From Uliginosibacterium sp. (lineage in GTDB: Bacteria; Pseudomonadota; Gammaproteobacteria; Burkholderiales; Rhodocyclaceae): a stretch of 64,000 nucleotides of DNA. The notes beneath the pieces are model-generated. The model worked only from the letters and a program-made list of their open reading frames with translations. It was not told where the DNA came from and did not search any database. Position 1 is the first letter of the stretch, and the number at the start of each line of letters is the position of its first letter. The stretch is taken from positions 1 through 64,000 of the forward strand of contig JADKDZ010000011.1 in the NCBI GenBank assembly GCA_016718265.1, written 5' to 3'. A program made the translations under genes and the position numbers. This document shows positions 36,541 through 45,565 of the stretch, piece by piece.

Positions 36541-37716
36541 ATGGAATTTGAATTCTGGTGGCTTCTCAGCTGGCCCCTGTTCTTTGTGTTGGGCTGGCTC
36601 GCAGCTCGGATCGACATCAAGCACATTATTTCCGAGTCCCGTGCTTTGCCGCGCTCATATCTTGCCGGCTTGAATTATCTGCTTGCCGAGCAACCTGACA
36701 AGGCGATTGACGCCTTTCTCGAAGCGGTTCAGGTCGCTCCCGATACGGTGGAGCTGCACTTTGCGCTCGGACAGCTCTTTCGTCGGCGGGGTGAGGTCGA
36801 CCGGGCGATCCGCATGCATCAGAGCTTGATTGAGCGCGAAGATCTGACGCCCGAGTACCGTTTGCAAGCGCTGGAAGAGTTAGGCGAGGATTACCTGAAA
36901 GCGGGCTTGTTGGATCGTGCCGAGGCCGCGTATCTGCAGCTGAAGGGCAGTAGTCGAGACGCGTCCGCCAAAGAAGCACTCCTCGAAATTTACCAACAGG
37001 AAAAGAATTGGCAGCGGGCGATTGAAATCGCGCAGAGCATGCCCGCCGACAACAGCCATCGCTGGGACAAGGAAATCGCTAATTTCCATTGTGAAATCGC
37101 GGCTCAAGCGTTCGCCCAGTCTCACTTTGAGGCTGCTAAGGAGGGCGCGGAGACGGCGCTTGCCTGCAACCGCAAGTGCGTGCGGGCAAACATCATTCTT
37201 GGCGACGTTCACGCCGCGCAGTCACGCGACGAAGCAGCATTGGAGGCCTGGAAGCAAATCGGCCTGCAGGACCCAGCCTTCATGTCACTGGTGGCGGAGC
37301 GCGTGCTGGAAGCGTATCGCCGACTCGGGAGCGAAGACAAAGCCATCCAGCTCTTGCGGGCCTATCTTGAGCAAACCTCGTCGCTTGATCTGCTGGACAC
37401 TGTTTTTCAGTGGGAAATGCAGAATCAGGGGCCGGACGCCGCCTATGCATTGGTGCGGGAACAGCTCAAGCGTAGTCCAACCTTGCTGGGGCTGAGCAAA
37501 TTGCTGGAGGCGGCCGCCTACACCGCGCCACCTGAGCGTAAGGCTGATGTCGAGATGATTCGCGGCATGATCCATGGTCACACGCGGCGTGTGGCGCGGT
37601 ATTGCTGTCACGATTGCGGCTTCAAAGCGCGTCAGTTTTATTGGCGCTGCCCGGCCTGCGGCGGGTGGGAAACCTACCCACCGAGGCGCAGCGAAGAATT
37701 CGATCTCACTCTCTGA
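36541..37716 (+). CDS. lapB: LPS assembly regulator LapB (YciM), TPR protein
   Basis: A 391-residue membrane-anchored TPR protein that directs LpxC to FtsH in E. coli. An N-terminal helix (WWLLSWPLFFVLGWLAARI, residues 6-24) precedes LPRSYLAGLNYLLAEQPDKAIDAFLEAV and about nine TPR-like repeats. The C-terminal rubredoxin-type zinc/iron ribbon has CCHDCGF and WRCPACGGWETYPP, with both CxxC pairs intact. Length matches E. coli LapB (389). It is co-directional with lapA and with ugd 21 bases on, which places it with other envelope genes. Confidence 0.95.
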   Translation: MEFEFWWLLSWPLFFVLGWLAARIDIKHIISESRALPRSYLAGLNYLLAEQPDKAIDAFLEAVQVAPDTVELHFALGQLFRRRGEVDRAIRMHQSLIEREDLTPEYRLQALEELGEDYLKAGLLDRAEAAYLQLKGSSRDASAKEALLEIYQQEKNWQRAIEIAQSMPADNSHRWDKEIANFHCEIAAQAFAQSHFEAAKEGAETALACNRKCVRANIILGDVHAAQSRDEAALEAWKQIGLQDPAFMSLVAERVLEAYRRLGSEDKAIQLLRAYLEQTSSLDLLDTVFQWEMQNQGPDAAYALVREQLKRSPTLLGLSKLLEAAAYTAPPERKADVEMIRGMIHGHTRRVARYCCHDCGFKARQFYWRCPACGGWETYPPRRSEEFDLTL

Positions 37717-37737
37717 TCAGACAGGGGTATTCCGAGC

Positions 37738-39066
37738 ATGAAAATAACCGTAGTGGGTACGGGCTATGTGGGGCTTGTTTCCGGCGCCTGCCTTGCCGAA
37801 GTCGGGAATGATGTCCTGTGCCTGGACGTAAATCCTGAGAAAATCCGGATCCTCAAAGAGGGCGGCATCCCGATCCATGAACCGGGGCTCGACCAGATTG
37901 TGGCCCGGAATGTAGCGTCGGGGCGGCTGAACTTCACCACCGATATCGAGGCCGCCGTGCGCCACGGCACGATCCAGTTCATCGCCGTCGGCACCCCGCC
38001 CGACGAAGACGGCTCCGCTGATCTGCAATACGTGCTGGCCGCCGCACGCAACATCGGCCGGCACATGGCGGACTATAAGGTGGTGGTCGACAAGAGTACG
38101 GTCCCGGTCGGGACGGCAGATCGCGTTCGCGAAGCCATTGCCGCGGAGCTAAAGATTCGTGGCGTCGAGATCCCCTACGGAGTGGTATCTAATCCGGAAT
38201 TCCTCAAGGAAGGGGCTGCTGTTGAAGATTTCATGCGTCCGGATCGCATTGTGGTCGGTGCGGAAGACGAGCAAGCCATTCATCTCATGCGGGCGCTCTA
38301 TGCGCCTTTTCAGCGCAATCACGAGCGCTTGATGGTGATGGATGTCCGCAGTGCTGAGCTCACAAAGTATGCGGCGAATGCCATGCTGGCGACGCGGATC
38401 AGCTTCATGAATGAGTTGGCGCTGCTGGCAGAAAAGCTGGGCGCAGACATCGAGCAGGTGCGCCAGGGCATCGGCTCTGACCCGCGGATCGGCTGGCACT
38501 TCCTGTATGCCGGATGTGGGTACGGGGGCTCGTGTTTTCCAAAGGACGTCAAAGCCTTGATCAAAACTGCCGCAGATGCCGGTCAGCACTTGAAAGTGCT
38601 GACCGCGGTGGAGGATGCCAACGATGCGCAGAAAGAAGTGCTCGTTGCCAAAACGGTCGCGCGGTTTGGCGAAGATCTGCGCGGCAAGCACTTCGCGGTC
38701 TGGGGCTTGGCGTTCAAACCGAACACCGACGACATGCGTGAAGCTGCCGCACGTGTGGTGATCGGGGAGCTGTTCGAGCGAGGCGCCACCGTGTGTGCCT
38801 ATGATCCGGTGGCGATGGTTGAAGCGCGAAGGATCTTCGGCGACGACGCACGCTTGAGTTACGCAGAGCGCCCGATGCAGGCGCTCGAAAATGCCGATGC
38901 GCTGATCATCGTGACCGAGTGGAAAGAATTTCGCAGCCCAGATTTCGACGCGATCAAGGCCAAGCTGAAGAGCCCGGTCATGATCGACGGTCGCAACATG
39001 TACGCTCCGGAGCTTCCCCGCGCGGCCGGGCTCGAGTACTACGGCATCGGGCGCAAGTCAGCATGA
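37738..39066 (+). CDS. ugd: UDP-glucose 6-dehydrogenase
   Basis: A 442-residue enzyme that oxidises UDP-glucose to UDP-glucuronate using two NAD. The N-terminal Rossmann motif is VVGTGYVGLVSGACLAEVG (residues 5-23). KSTVPVGTA, NPEFLKEGAAVEDFMRPDRIVVG, the central helix block (ELTKYAANAMLATRISFMNE) and the catalytic cysteine at 266 in YGGSCFPKDVKAL are all present, with the C-terminal substrate part AVWGLAFKPNTDDMREA. The product feeds capsule, exopolysaccharide or LPS sugars. It overlaps hldE1 by 4 bases (ATGA). Confidence 0.97.
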   Translation: MKITVVGTGYVGLVSGACLAEVGNDVLCLDVNPEKIRILKEGGIPIHEPGLDQIVARNVASGRLNFTTDIEAAVRHGTIQFIAVGTPPDEDGSADLQYVLAAARNIGRHMADYKVVVDKSTVPVGTADRVREAIAAELKIRGVEIPYGVVSNPEFLKEGAAVEDFMRPDRIVVGAEDEQAIHLMRALYAPFQRNHERLMVMDVRSAELTKYAANAMLATRISFMNELALLAEKLGADIEQVRQGIGSDPRIGWHFLYAGCGYGGSCFPKDVKALIKTAADAGQHLKVLTAVEDANDAQKEVLVAKTVARFGEDLRGKHFAVWGLAFKPNTDDMREAAARVVIGELFERGATVCAYDPVAMVEARRIFGDDARLSYAERPMQALENADALIIVTEWKEFRSPDFDAIKAKLKSPVMIDGRNMYAPELPRAAGLEYYGIGRKSA

Positions 39067-40004
39067 GCCAGCCCATGCACATTCCCGATACTTCTATTGC
39101 CCGCGTCCTGGTGGTGGGTGACGTAATGCTGGATCGCTACTGGTTCGGTGAAGTCAATCGCATTTCACCCGAGGCGCCCGTGCCGGTGGTGCATGTGCAA
39201 CGCACGGAAGAGCGCCCTGGCGGCGCAGCAAATGTCGCGCGTAACGCCGTCGCTTTGGGGGCGCAGAGCACCTTGCTGTCGGTTGTCGGTGACGACGAAC
39301 CCGCCGCCGCACTCGAACGCCTGCTACGCGCCGAAGGCGTGGATGCACGCTTGCGCCGGGATGATGGCTTGTCAACGACGATCAAGCTGCGCGTCATCGG
39401 CCGGCAACAGCAATTGTTACGAATCGATTTCGAAAACCAGCCCACGCATGAAGTGCTGCGCGACAAGCTGGCCGAGTTCAAAGCCCTGTTGCCCGACTAC
39501 GACGTCGTCGTGTTGTCCGATTACGGCAAGGGTGGCCTGGCGCATGTTGCCGAGATGATTCAGGTAGCGCGGGCGGCGGGCAAGCCGGTGTTGGTTGACC
39601 CGAAAGGGGAGGACTATGGCAAGTATCGTGGTGCCAGTCTGCTGACCCCGAATCGAGCGGAGCTGCGGCAAGTTGTCGGTAAGTGGCGGGATGACGCGGA
39701 TCTGGCGCAGCGTGCGCTGGCGTTGCGGGCCGAGCTTCAGCTCGAAGCCTTGCTGGTCACGCGCTCCGAGGAGGGTATGACCCTGTTCGGCGAAGGTGGT
39801 GTCGTGCATGAAGGCACCCGTGCGCAGGAAGTCTTTGATGTCTCGGGAGCCGGTGACACCGTGATTGCCACCTTGGCAGTGATGCTGGCAAGTGGGGCCG
39901 ATCTGGCGACCGCTATGCGATTGTCCAACCATGCGGCCGGAATCGTCGTCGGCAAGTTGGGTACAGCGACGGTCACCCTTCAGGAAATGCTTGCGGAGAA
40001 TTGA
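39063..40004 (+). CDS. rfaE1: D-glycero-beta-D-manno-heptose-7-phosphate kinase (HldE kinase domain, RfaE1)
   Basis: A 313-residue PfkB/ribokinase-family sugar kinase that makes heptose-1,7-bisphosphate in LPS inner-core synthesis. The ATG at 39063 overlaps the ugd stop; the frame is open upstream only inside ugd. Visible are VVGDVMLDRYWFGEVNRISPEAPVPVV, RPGGAANVARNAVALGA, VLSDYGKGGLAHV, VDPKGEDYGKYRGASLLTPNRAEL and the catalytic-base SGAGDTVIATLAVML. It has only the kinase half; the adenylyltransferase half of HldE must be a separate gene outside the window. hldD follows after 1 base. Confidence 0.94.
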   Translation: MSQPMHIPDTSIARVLVVGDVMLDRYWFGEVNRISPEAPVPVVHVQRTEERPGGAANVARNAVALGAQSTLLSVVGDDEPAAALERLLRAEGVDARLRRDDGLSTTIKLRVIGRQQQLLRIDFENQPTHEVLRDKLAEFKALLPDYDVVVLSDYGKGGLAHVAEMIQVARAAGKPVLVDPKGEDYGKYRGASLLTPNRAELRQVVGKWRDDADLAQRALALRAELQLEALLVTRSEEGMTLFGEGGVVHEGTRAQEVFDVSGAGDTVIATLAVMLASGADLATAMRLSNHAAGIVVGKLGTATVTLQEMLAEN

Positions 40005-40005
40005 T

Positions 40006-41013
40006 ATGTCTCGTTATTACGTGGTGACCGGCGCAGCCGGCTTCATTGGTTCGAACATTGTTGCCGGGCTCAATGCCCGCGGGGTCACCAACATCATTGC
40101 GGTGGACAACCTGAAAAAGGGTGACAAGTTCCGTAACCTGGTGGATTGTGAAATCGCTGACTACATGGACAAGCATGACTTCATCGACAGCCTGCGCGCC
40201 GGGGCGTTCGATGGCTATGTAGAAGCTGTCATCCATCAGGGGGCGTGCTCCAACACCATGGAGCACGATGGCCTCTACATGATGGACAACAACTACCGCT
40301 ACAGCGTGGACATGCTTGAGTTTTGCATTCAGGAAGCCGTACCGATGCTGTATGCCTCATCGGCCGCGACCTATGGTGCGAGTTCCGTGTTTGTCGAGGA
40401 TCCACGCTACGAACGTCCGCTCAACGTCTACGGATACTCCAAGATCCTGTTCGACCGCATTTTGCGTCAGCGCTGGAATGAGCTGACTGCACCGGTCGTG
40501 GGCTTCCGTTACTTCAACGTCTACGGTCCGCGTGAAGAGCACAAGGCGGGGGCAGGCTCGTCAGTCGCTTTCAACTGTTTCCACCAGTTCCGCAAGGAGG
40601 GGCGCGTCAAGCTCTTCGAAGGCTGCGATGGTTATGGCAACGGCGGGCAGTTGCGCGATTTCATTTATGTCGAAGACGTCGTGCAGGCCAATCTGCATTT
40701 TCTCGATCACGCAACGAACTCGGGCATCTACAACCTGGGGACGGGGCGTGCACAGAGTTTCAACGACGTCGCAGCGGCTGTTATCAATACCTGTCGGGAA
40801 GCCGAAGGAAAGCCTGCGTTGTCGCTGGAAGGTCTTCAGCAGGCCGGTTTGATCGAGTATGTACCGTTCCCGGATGTACTCAAGGGCAAATATCAGAGCT
40901 TTACCCAGGCCGATATCGGCGCCTTGCGCGCTGCAGGCTACGATGCCCCCTTTCATGACGTTGCAACCGGAGTGAGCAAGTACTGCGCGAAGTTGCTTGG
41001 TGCTGCAGGCTGA
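40006..41013 (+). CDS. hldD: ADP-L-glycero-D-manno-heptose-6-epimerase
   Basis: A 335-residue short-chain epimerase completing ADP-heptose synthesis for LPS core. The NADP-binding TGAAGFIGSNIVAGLNARG lies at residues 8-26. The active-site YGYSK appears in NVYGYSKILFDRI with the serine in YASSAATYG. The extended-family blocks HQGACSNTMEHDG, FRYFNVYGPREEHKAGAGSSVAFN and GTGRAQSFNDVA are typical of HldD. The ATG at 40006 lies 1 base after the kinase stop, so the two steps are translated from the same message. Confidence 0.97.
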   Translation: MSRYYVVTGAAGFIGSNIVAGLNARGVTNIIAVDNLKKGDKFRNLVDCEIADYMDKHDFIDSLRAGAFDGYVEAVIHQGACSNTMEHDGLYMMDNNYRYSVDMLEFCIQEAVPMLYASSAATYGASSVFVEDPRYERPLNVYGYSKILFDRILRQRWNELTAPVVGFRYFNVYGPREEHKAGAGSSVAFNCFHQFRKEGRVKLFEGCDGYGNGGQLRDFIYVEDVVQANLHFLDHATNSGIYNLGTGRAQSFNDVAAAVINTCREAEGKPALSLEGLQQAGLIEYVPFPDVLKGKYQSFTQADIGALRAAGYDAPFHDVATGVSKYCAKLLGAAG

Positions 41014-41051
41014 CTCGCTACATCTTGTCAATCAGAAGGAAGGAGCCTGGA

Positions 41052-41369
41052 ATGCTGAAGAAAGTGCTGGTGGGTCTGATGACCTTGGTCGCTTCGATCG
41101 GAATGGCGCTCGCGGCCGTGAACATCAATACCGCGACGGAGCAGGAACTGCAGTCGCTGCCGGGTATCGGGCCGGCCAAGGCCAAACAGATCGTCGATCA
41201 TCGCAAGGCCAATGGCAATTTCAAGACGATTGACGACCTCAAGAACGTGAAAGGGATCGGAGACAAGACTTTCGACAAGTTCAAAGGCCAGCTGGCGATC
41301 AGCGGCCCGACCACTGTTGAAGCAGCGCCGGCCAAGAAAGACGACGCCAAGGCCGAGAAAAAGAAGTAG
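41052..41369 (+). CDS. ComEA-like helix-hairpin-helix DNA-binding protein, exported
   Basis: A 105-residue protein with a strong AAGGAGCC ribosome site before the ATG at 41052. The signal peptide MLKKVLVGLMTLVASIGMALA is followed by two HhH motifs (VNINTATEQELQSLPGIGPAKAKQIVDHR and DLKNVKGIGDKTFDKFKG) and a Lys/Ala-rich tail. ComEA proteins bind incoming DNA in the periplasm during natural transformation; small stand-alone forms like this are widespread in betaproteobacteria and their role is often untested. An intrinsic terminator follows. Confidence 0.9.
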   Translation: MLKKVLVGLMTLVASIGMALAAVNINTATEQELQSLPGIGPAKAKQIVDHRKANGNFKTIDDLKNVKGIGDKTFDKFKGQLAISGPTTVEAAPAKKDDAKAEKKK

Positions 41370-41392
41370 CGCCGCACTGGCAACCGCAGTTG

Positions 41393-41424
41393 AACGCCCC
41401 GCTGGCCGGGGCGTTTGCGTTTTT
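41393..41424 (+). terminator. Intrinsic terminator after the comEA-like gene
   Basis: Stem AACGCCCCG / CGGGGCGTT around a five-base loop, followed by TGCGTTTTT. Together with the rightward gene order, it ends the hldD/comEA transcript. Confidence 0.85.
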
Positions 41425-41555
41425 GGGCGGCCCGCGGTTATGTCACTATTCCCCCGCCGCCTAGGTAGGGATCGATGCAATCGGCTATATTCGTCCCATC
41501 ATTCCGTTGCCTGCGTGGTAACGAGACAAGCCCCTACTGAACGAGAGAGCGTGCC

Positions 41556-41879
41556 ATGGCCTATGTTGTGTCTGAAAGCTGCATCAAGTGCAAATTCACC
41601 GATTGCGTTGATGTCTGTCCCGTGGATTGTTTCCGCGAAGGCCCGAATTTCCTCGTCATCGATCCGGACGAATGCATTGACTGCACACTGTGCGTCGCTG
41701 AGTGCCCGGCGGAAGCGATCTTTGCCGAAGACGACGTGCCGGCGGATCAACAGCACTTTATCGGACTGAACGCCGAACTCGCCAAGATCTGGCCCGCCAT
41801 TGTCGAGCGCAAGGACCCGCTGCCGGAGGCGGACGAGTGGGTCAAGGTCAAGAACAAGCTCGATCATCTCGCGCGCTGA
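41556..41879 (+). CDS. fdxA: 7Fe ferredoxin FdxA
   Basis: A 107-residue cytosolic electron carrier. The cysteines lie at 9, 12, 17, 21, 25 and 40, 43, 46, 50 (MAYVVSESCIKCKFTDC, VCPVDCF, ECIDCTLCVAECP). This is the Azotobacter FdI-type spacing for one [3Fe-4S] and one [4Fe-4S] cluster. The tail LNAELAKIWPAIVERKDPLPEADEW is normal for the family. In relatives fdxA sits near mutS or stress genes; here it stands alone between comEA-like and the AddB-like gene. Confidence 0.95.
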   Translation: MAYVVSESCIKCKFTDCVDVCPVDCFREGPNFLVIDPDECIDCTLCVAECPAEAIFAEDDVPADQQHFIGLNAELAKIWPAIVERKDPLPEADEWVKVKNKLDHLAR

Positions 41880-41994
41880 ACGCTGCTGCGTGCCGCTGGC
41901 CGCATGCGAGTAGTCACGTGAGCGCCCACGGCCCGGCGATGCGCAAGGGCGATCGGGCCCGTTATCGTGACAAGCTGGCCGGGCAGGCGCGCAC

Positions 41995-44679
41995 ATGAAC
42001 CTGGTCACCCACCACATTGCGCCAGACGCCGAGTTCCATCGGCACGCTGCCCGCCTGATTCTCGGCTTCGCCCAAGCGGCAGGAAATCCTGCCGATCTCT
42101 CGGCGGCTACCGTCGTTCTTCCCAACCTCAAACTCGCTGCGCCGCTCGCGCAAGCAATGGGCGCACTGCATGCCGGGCCGTTACTGCTGCCACAGATGCT
42201 TACGCTGTCAGGGCTGGCGGAGCCTTGGCTGGCGCCCTTGCAGGCCTTGCCGGATTCCCGGCGCCAGCTTTTGTTGCATGGGCTGCTGAGAAGCAAAGAC
42301 TGGTTTGACGAGGGGCTGCTGTGGGAGGTGGTTGCAGAGCTCGTCGCGCTGTTCGATACGCTGACCGAAGCGGCCGTTGCACTGCCTGCCGACGAGGACG
42401 CGTTGCTGTCGAGCCTGGAAGCGGCATTCGCGCTGCACGACTCCTCATCACTCGCGTTCGAAGCCAAGCTCGTTAACACGCTGTGGCGCGCGGAAGCCCA
42501 AGGACGGCCCTCTCGTACCATGGCGCGCCTGCTCGCGGGCCGCCGTGCTGTGGAGGCGCTGCCAGGCCCGCTGATTGTTGTGGCGGAGCACGCCGATACC
42601 ACATTGATTGATCCCTTGCTCGCCCAGGCGGCCGCGCGCGTACCGACCATGCTGCTGCTGCCTGACCGAGTCCAGGCCCAAGGCCCGCTCGCAGCAACGC
42701 TTTTGGCGGCATGGCCGCTGGAAGCCGCTCCCAGCCTTCATGAGCGGGTCAGTGCCTTGCCAAGCCAGGCAGCAAGCGGCGCTCGGGAGCGCATTCGTTT
42801 CATTGCGAACGATAGCCTTGAAGCACTTGGGCAGGCCGTCGCAGATCGCGTGCTGGCATGGCTGCGGGCGGGCAAACGCAACATTGCGCTGATCGCGGCT
42901 GATCGTCTGGCGGCACGTCGTGCACGTGCGTTGCTGGAGCGGGAAGGTGTGCTGGTGCTCGACGAAACCGGCTGGAAAATGTCGACCACGCGTGTCGCCG
43001 CCGTCGTTGATACCTGGCTCGAAGTACTTGCCTCCGATGCCTATCACCGTGCGGTGGTCGATCTCTTGCGGTCGCCCTTGCTCTTTGCGGATGTCCCGTC
43101 CTTGCAAGGAGGTGCTGTCAATCTGCGGATTGAAGCCTTGATCAACACGCGCGGCTTGGTGAGCGGGCTGGACCGCATGCTGGCTGAAATGGAGGGCAGC
43201 GATGCAGAGGCGGCGGCAGTACTCTTGCGCCTCCGTGAGGCCCGGCGTGCCATGGCACCCCAACAGGTCGGCACTATTGCGGATTGGCTGCGGCGGCTCG
43301 AAAAAAGTCTCCAGATGCTTGGCGCAGGCGAGGCGTTTTCGCGGGACCAGGCGGGGCGCGAGTGGTTCGAATGGCTCCATGCGCGGATCGCCGAGCTGAG
43401 CGACGACGAGGCCCGTTTCAGCTTCAGCAGTTGGCGCGCCTGGTTTAATCGCCAGATGGATGCCTGCCTGTTTCGTGACGAGAGCATCGACAGTCCCGTG
43501 GTCATGACTCACCTTGCCGCCACGCGACTGCGTAGTTTTGACGCGGCTGTCGTCATTGGCGCGGACGCCGAGCATCTGGCGCCCCCACGCGCCGCGGCCT
43601 GGCTCAGCCATGCCGGAGTCCGGCGCCAACTCGGTCTTCCTGGTCTGGAGGCTGAGCGCCAGCGCCTGCAAGAGGATCTCGCCGGGCTCCTGCTGGCGAG
43701 CGGTGAAACCGTAATTTCCTGGCAATGCCTGCGCCGGGATGAAGAGCTGATGCCGGCTGCAGAGCTTGCTGTGCTGAGCACCGCGCTGGGCCTCGCGTGT
43801 GGGGAAGGGGTCGTTGAGAAGCCCGTAGTACGTGGCATTGCGGCGAGCCCTGCGGTCGGGCCTGTCAGCCTGCCGCAACCGAGACTGCCGCCGGATCGCG
43901 TACCGAAGCGGCTCTCCGCCAGCGCCATGCAGACGCTGCTCGATTGCCCTTACCGCTACTTTGCTCGTTATGTGCTGCGGCTGGCAGAGGTGGAAGAGCT
44001 CTCCGAAGCCATGGAGAAACGCGACTTCGGCGAACAACTGCACGCCATTCTCAACCGTTTCCACCAAGCGTATCCGGTGCTGTCTGCCTGCGACACGGGC
44101 GAGTTGTTGGCCCGTCTGGAATCCCTGACGGATGCCGCTTTCCAGGAGGTCGTTACACGCAATTTTCAAGATCACGCCTGGCGCCTGCGCTGGCGTGAAC
44201 GTCTGGCTGGCTACATTCGATGGCAATGTGAACGCGAAGCCGCGGGTTGGCGCTGGGCCGCTGGCGAGGAGCCGATCGAACGCGATCATGAGCTCTCGCG
44301 GGGTCACACCCTGCGTCTCCATGGGCGTATCGACCGGCGGGATTCCCGCGGTGACGACGCCGCCTTGCTCGATTACAAGTCACGCAACCTGACCGCGTTG
44401 CGCAAGCAGGCCGCCGACCCCGATGATGTTCAGCTCGCCTTCTACGCCTTGCTCAAAGGTACGCACATTGCGGAGGCAGCTTACGTCGCGCTCGACGATG
44501 ACACCGTTGCCCTGGCTGCGATTGAGAGTCCAGAGTCCCGTGCAGCCGGTCTCCATGACTGCATCACCACGAGCTTTGAAGCGATGCATGCAGGTGCTGG
44601 TTTACCCGCCAACGGTGCCGACCGGGCCTGTGCGTGGTGCGACATGCGTGGGCTTTGCCGCAAGGAGTGGATGACGTGA
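41995..44679 (+). CDS. AddB-like PD-(D/E)XK exonuclease (RecB-family nuclease, inactive helicase part)
   Basis: An 894-residue protein of the AddB/RexB type. The N-terminal helicase-like part (1-600) has no P-loop GKT; TVVLPNLKLAAPLAQAM stands where a motor motif would begin. RLSASAMQTLLDCPYRYFARYVLRL (from about 640) starts the nuclease domain and supplies the first Fe-S cysteine. The nuclease core is GRIDRRD and LLDYKSRN (about 778-800; Asp, Asp, Lys). The last cysteines are in CAWCDMRGLCRKEW. Such proteins form a helicase-nuclease with AddA for double-strand-break repair. No AddA/UvrD-like gene is adjacent here; the next gene is a small exported protein. Confidence 0.88.
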   Translation: MNLVTHHIAPDAEFHRHAARLILGFAQAAGNPADLSAATVVLPNLKLAAPLAQAMGALHAGPLLLPQMLTLSGLAEPWLAPLQALPDSRRQLLLHGLLRSKDWFDEGLLWEVVAELVALFDTLTEAAVALPADEDALLSSLEAAFALHDSSSLAFEAKLVNTLWRAEAQGRPSRTMARLLAGRRAVEALPGPLIVVAEHADTTLIDPLLAQAAARVPTMLLLPDRVQAQGPLAATLLAAWPLEAAPSLHERVSALPSQAASGARERIRFIANDSLEALGQAVADRVLAWLRAGKRNIALIAADRLAARRARALLEREGVLVLDETGWKMSTTRVAAVVDTWLEVLASDAYHRAVVDLLRSPLLFADVPSLQGGAVNLRIEALINTRGLVSGLDRMLAEMEGSDAEAAAVLLRLREARRAMAPQQVGTIADWLRRLEKSLQMLGAGEAFSRDQAGREWFEWLHARIAELSDDEARFSFSSWRAWFNRQMDACLFRDESIDSPVVMTHLAATRLRSFDAAVVIGADAEHLAPPRAAAWLSHAGVRRQLGLPGLEAERQRLQEDLAGLLLASGETVISWQCLRRDEELMPAAELAVLSTALGLACGEGVVEKPVVRGIAASPAVGPVSLPQPRLPPDRVPKRLSASAMQTLLDCPYRYFARYVLRLAEVEELSEAMEKRDFGEQLHAILNRFHQAYPVLSACDTGELLARLESLTDAAFQEVVTRNFQDHAWRLRWRERLAGYIRWQCEREAAGWRWAAGEEPIERDHELSRGHTLRLHGRIDRRDSRGDDAALLDYKSRNLTALRKQAADPDDVQLAFYALLKGTHIAEAAYVALDDDTVALAAIESPESRAAGLHDCITTSFEAMHAGAGLPANGADRACAWCDMRGLCRKEWMT

Positions 44680-44708
44680 CAGGATCAGGATTGTGTTATC
44701 GAGGACAG

Positions 44709-45014
44709 ATGATGCGCTGGATAACGATAGGGCTGGCCGTTGCGCTGAGCCTTCTCTGCCCGGTAGTGCTGGCTGTAGAGCCAGGGCGGGACGCCGCCGA
44801 AACGACGTTGGCAGAGTGGATTGACGGGCTTGCCGGCAAGACCGTTGCCGAGCTGGCACGTGAGCTCGGGCCGCCGCGTGAGAAAACGCATTGGGAATTC
44901 GAGGGCAAGCCGGAAATCTTGCTTAAGTACACGACTGCTCAGCATGCGGAGTTGAGCCTGTATTTTTACAAGGCGCGTGTAGTCAAAGTTTCTTACCAGC
45001 GAATGTCGCGTTAG
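44709..45014 (+). CDS. Small exported protein of unknown function
   Basis: With the ATG at 44709 (GAGGACAG upstream) this is a 101-residue protein. A signal peptide MMRWITIGLAVALSLLCPVVLA is followed by an acidic helical and beta-strand mature part (LAEWIDGLAGKTVAELARELGPPREK, FEGKPEILLKYTTAQHAELSLYFYKARVVKVSYQRM). The pattern suggests a small periplasmic domain. I do not recognise a family. It lies 29 bases after the AddB-like gene and converges with fliN. Confidence 0.6.
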   Translation: MMRWITIGLAVALSLLCPVVLAVEPGRDAAETTLAEWIDGLAGKTVAELARELGPPREKTHWEFEGKPEILLKYTTAQHAELSLYFYKARVVKVSYQRMSR

Positions 45015-45139
45015 CTGCGGTACGAGCTCGGCGGCGAAGAAGTCGATCTGGTGCGGCTTCTGATGGAATGGCTTGGAAAGAAGCTCGCGGGGCAGATCGG
45101 GTTTGTCCCGCTCCTGTTCTGCCTCACGTCCTTCTGCTG

Positions 45140-45565
45140 TCAGTGCCGGAGTTTCCTGACTCGCTCCGAGGGTGTGATGATGTCTGTGAGACGGATACCG
45201 AATTTATCGTTAACCACAACAACTTCGCCTTGCGCGATGAGTGTGCCGTTAACCAGCACGTCCATGGGTTCGCCCGCCAGCGCGTCGAGTTCGACAACCG
45301 ATCCGTGGGCGAGTTGGAGCAGGTTGCGGATCGATATCTTGGTTCGGCCCAGCTGGACTGTCATGTTGACTGGAATATCGAGGATCAGCTCGTAGTCGTT
45401 CATTGAGCCCGGGCCGGCTCCCGTTCCATCAAAGCTCGGGAAAAGCCCTGTTGCGGGTTGGGCTTGCGGCGTGGTCATTCCGGCGTCAACAACCGCTTGC
45501 TCCTGCATGGCGGCGGCCCAATCGTCCTCGGAGATCTGGTCTGTGTCTTGATCGGATTCAGCCAT
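45140..45565 (-). CDS. fliN: Flagellar motor switch protein FliN
   Basis: A 141-residue C-ring protein. The conserved SpoA domain is in the C-terminal half (LILDIPVNMTVQLGRTKISIRNLLQLAHGSVVELD, GEPMDVLVNGTLIAQGEVVVVNDKFGIRLTDI). The N-terminal ~60 residues are Gln/Pro-rich and longer than in some relatives but normal for betaproteobacteria. It overlaps the fliM end by 8 bases, and is the last gene of the leftward fliF-N operon in this window. Confidence 0.96.
   Translation of the reverse strand: MAESDQDTDQISEDDWAAAMQEQAVVDAGMTTPQAQPATGLFPSFDGTGAGPGSMNDYELILDIPVNMTVQLGRTKISIRNLLQLAHGSVVELDALAGEPMDVLVNGTLIAQGEVVVVNDKFGIRLTDIITPSERVRKLRH

Noticed and set aside
42448..44322. 624-codon minus-strand open frame opposite the AddB-like gene
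   Set aside because: Antisense shadow of a high-GC gene; no family-like blocks and no ribosome site, while the plus-strand frame has clear nuclease motifs.
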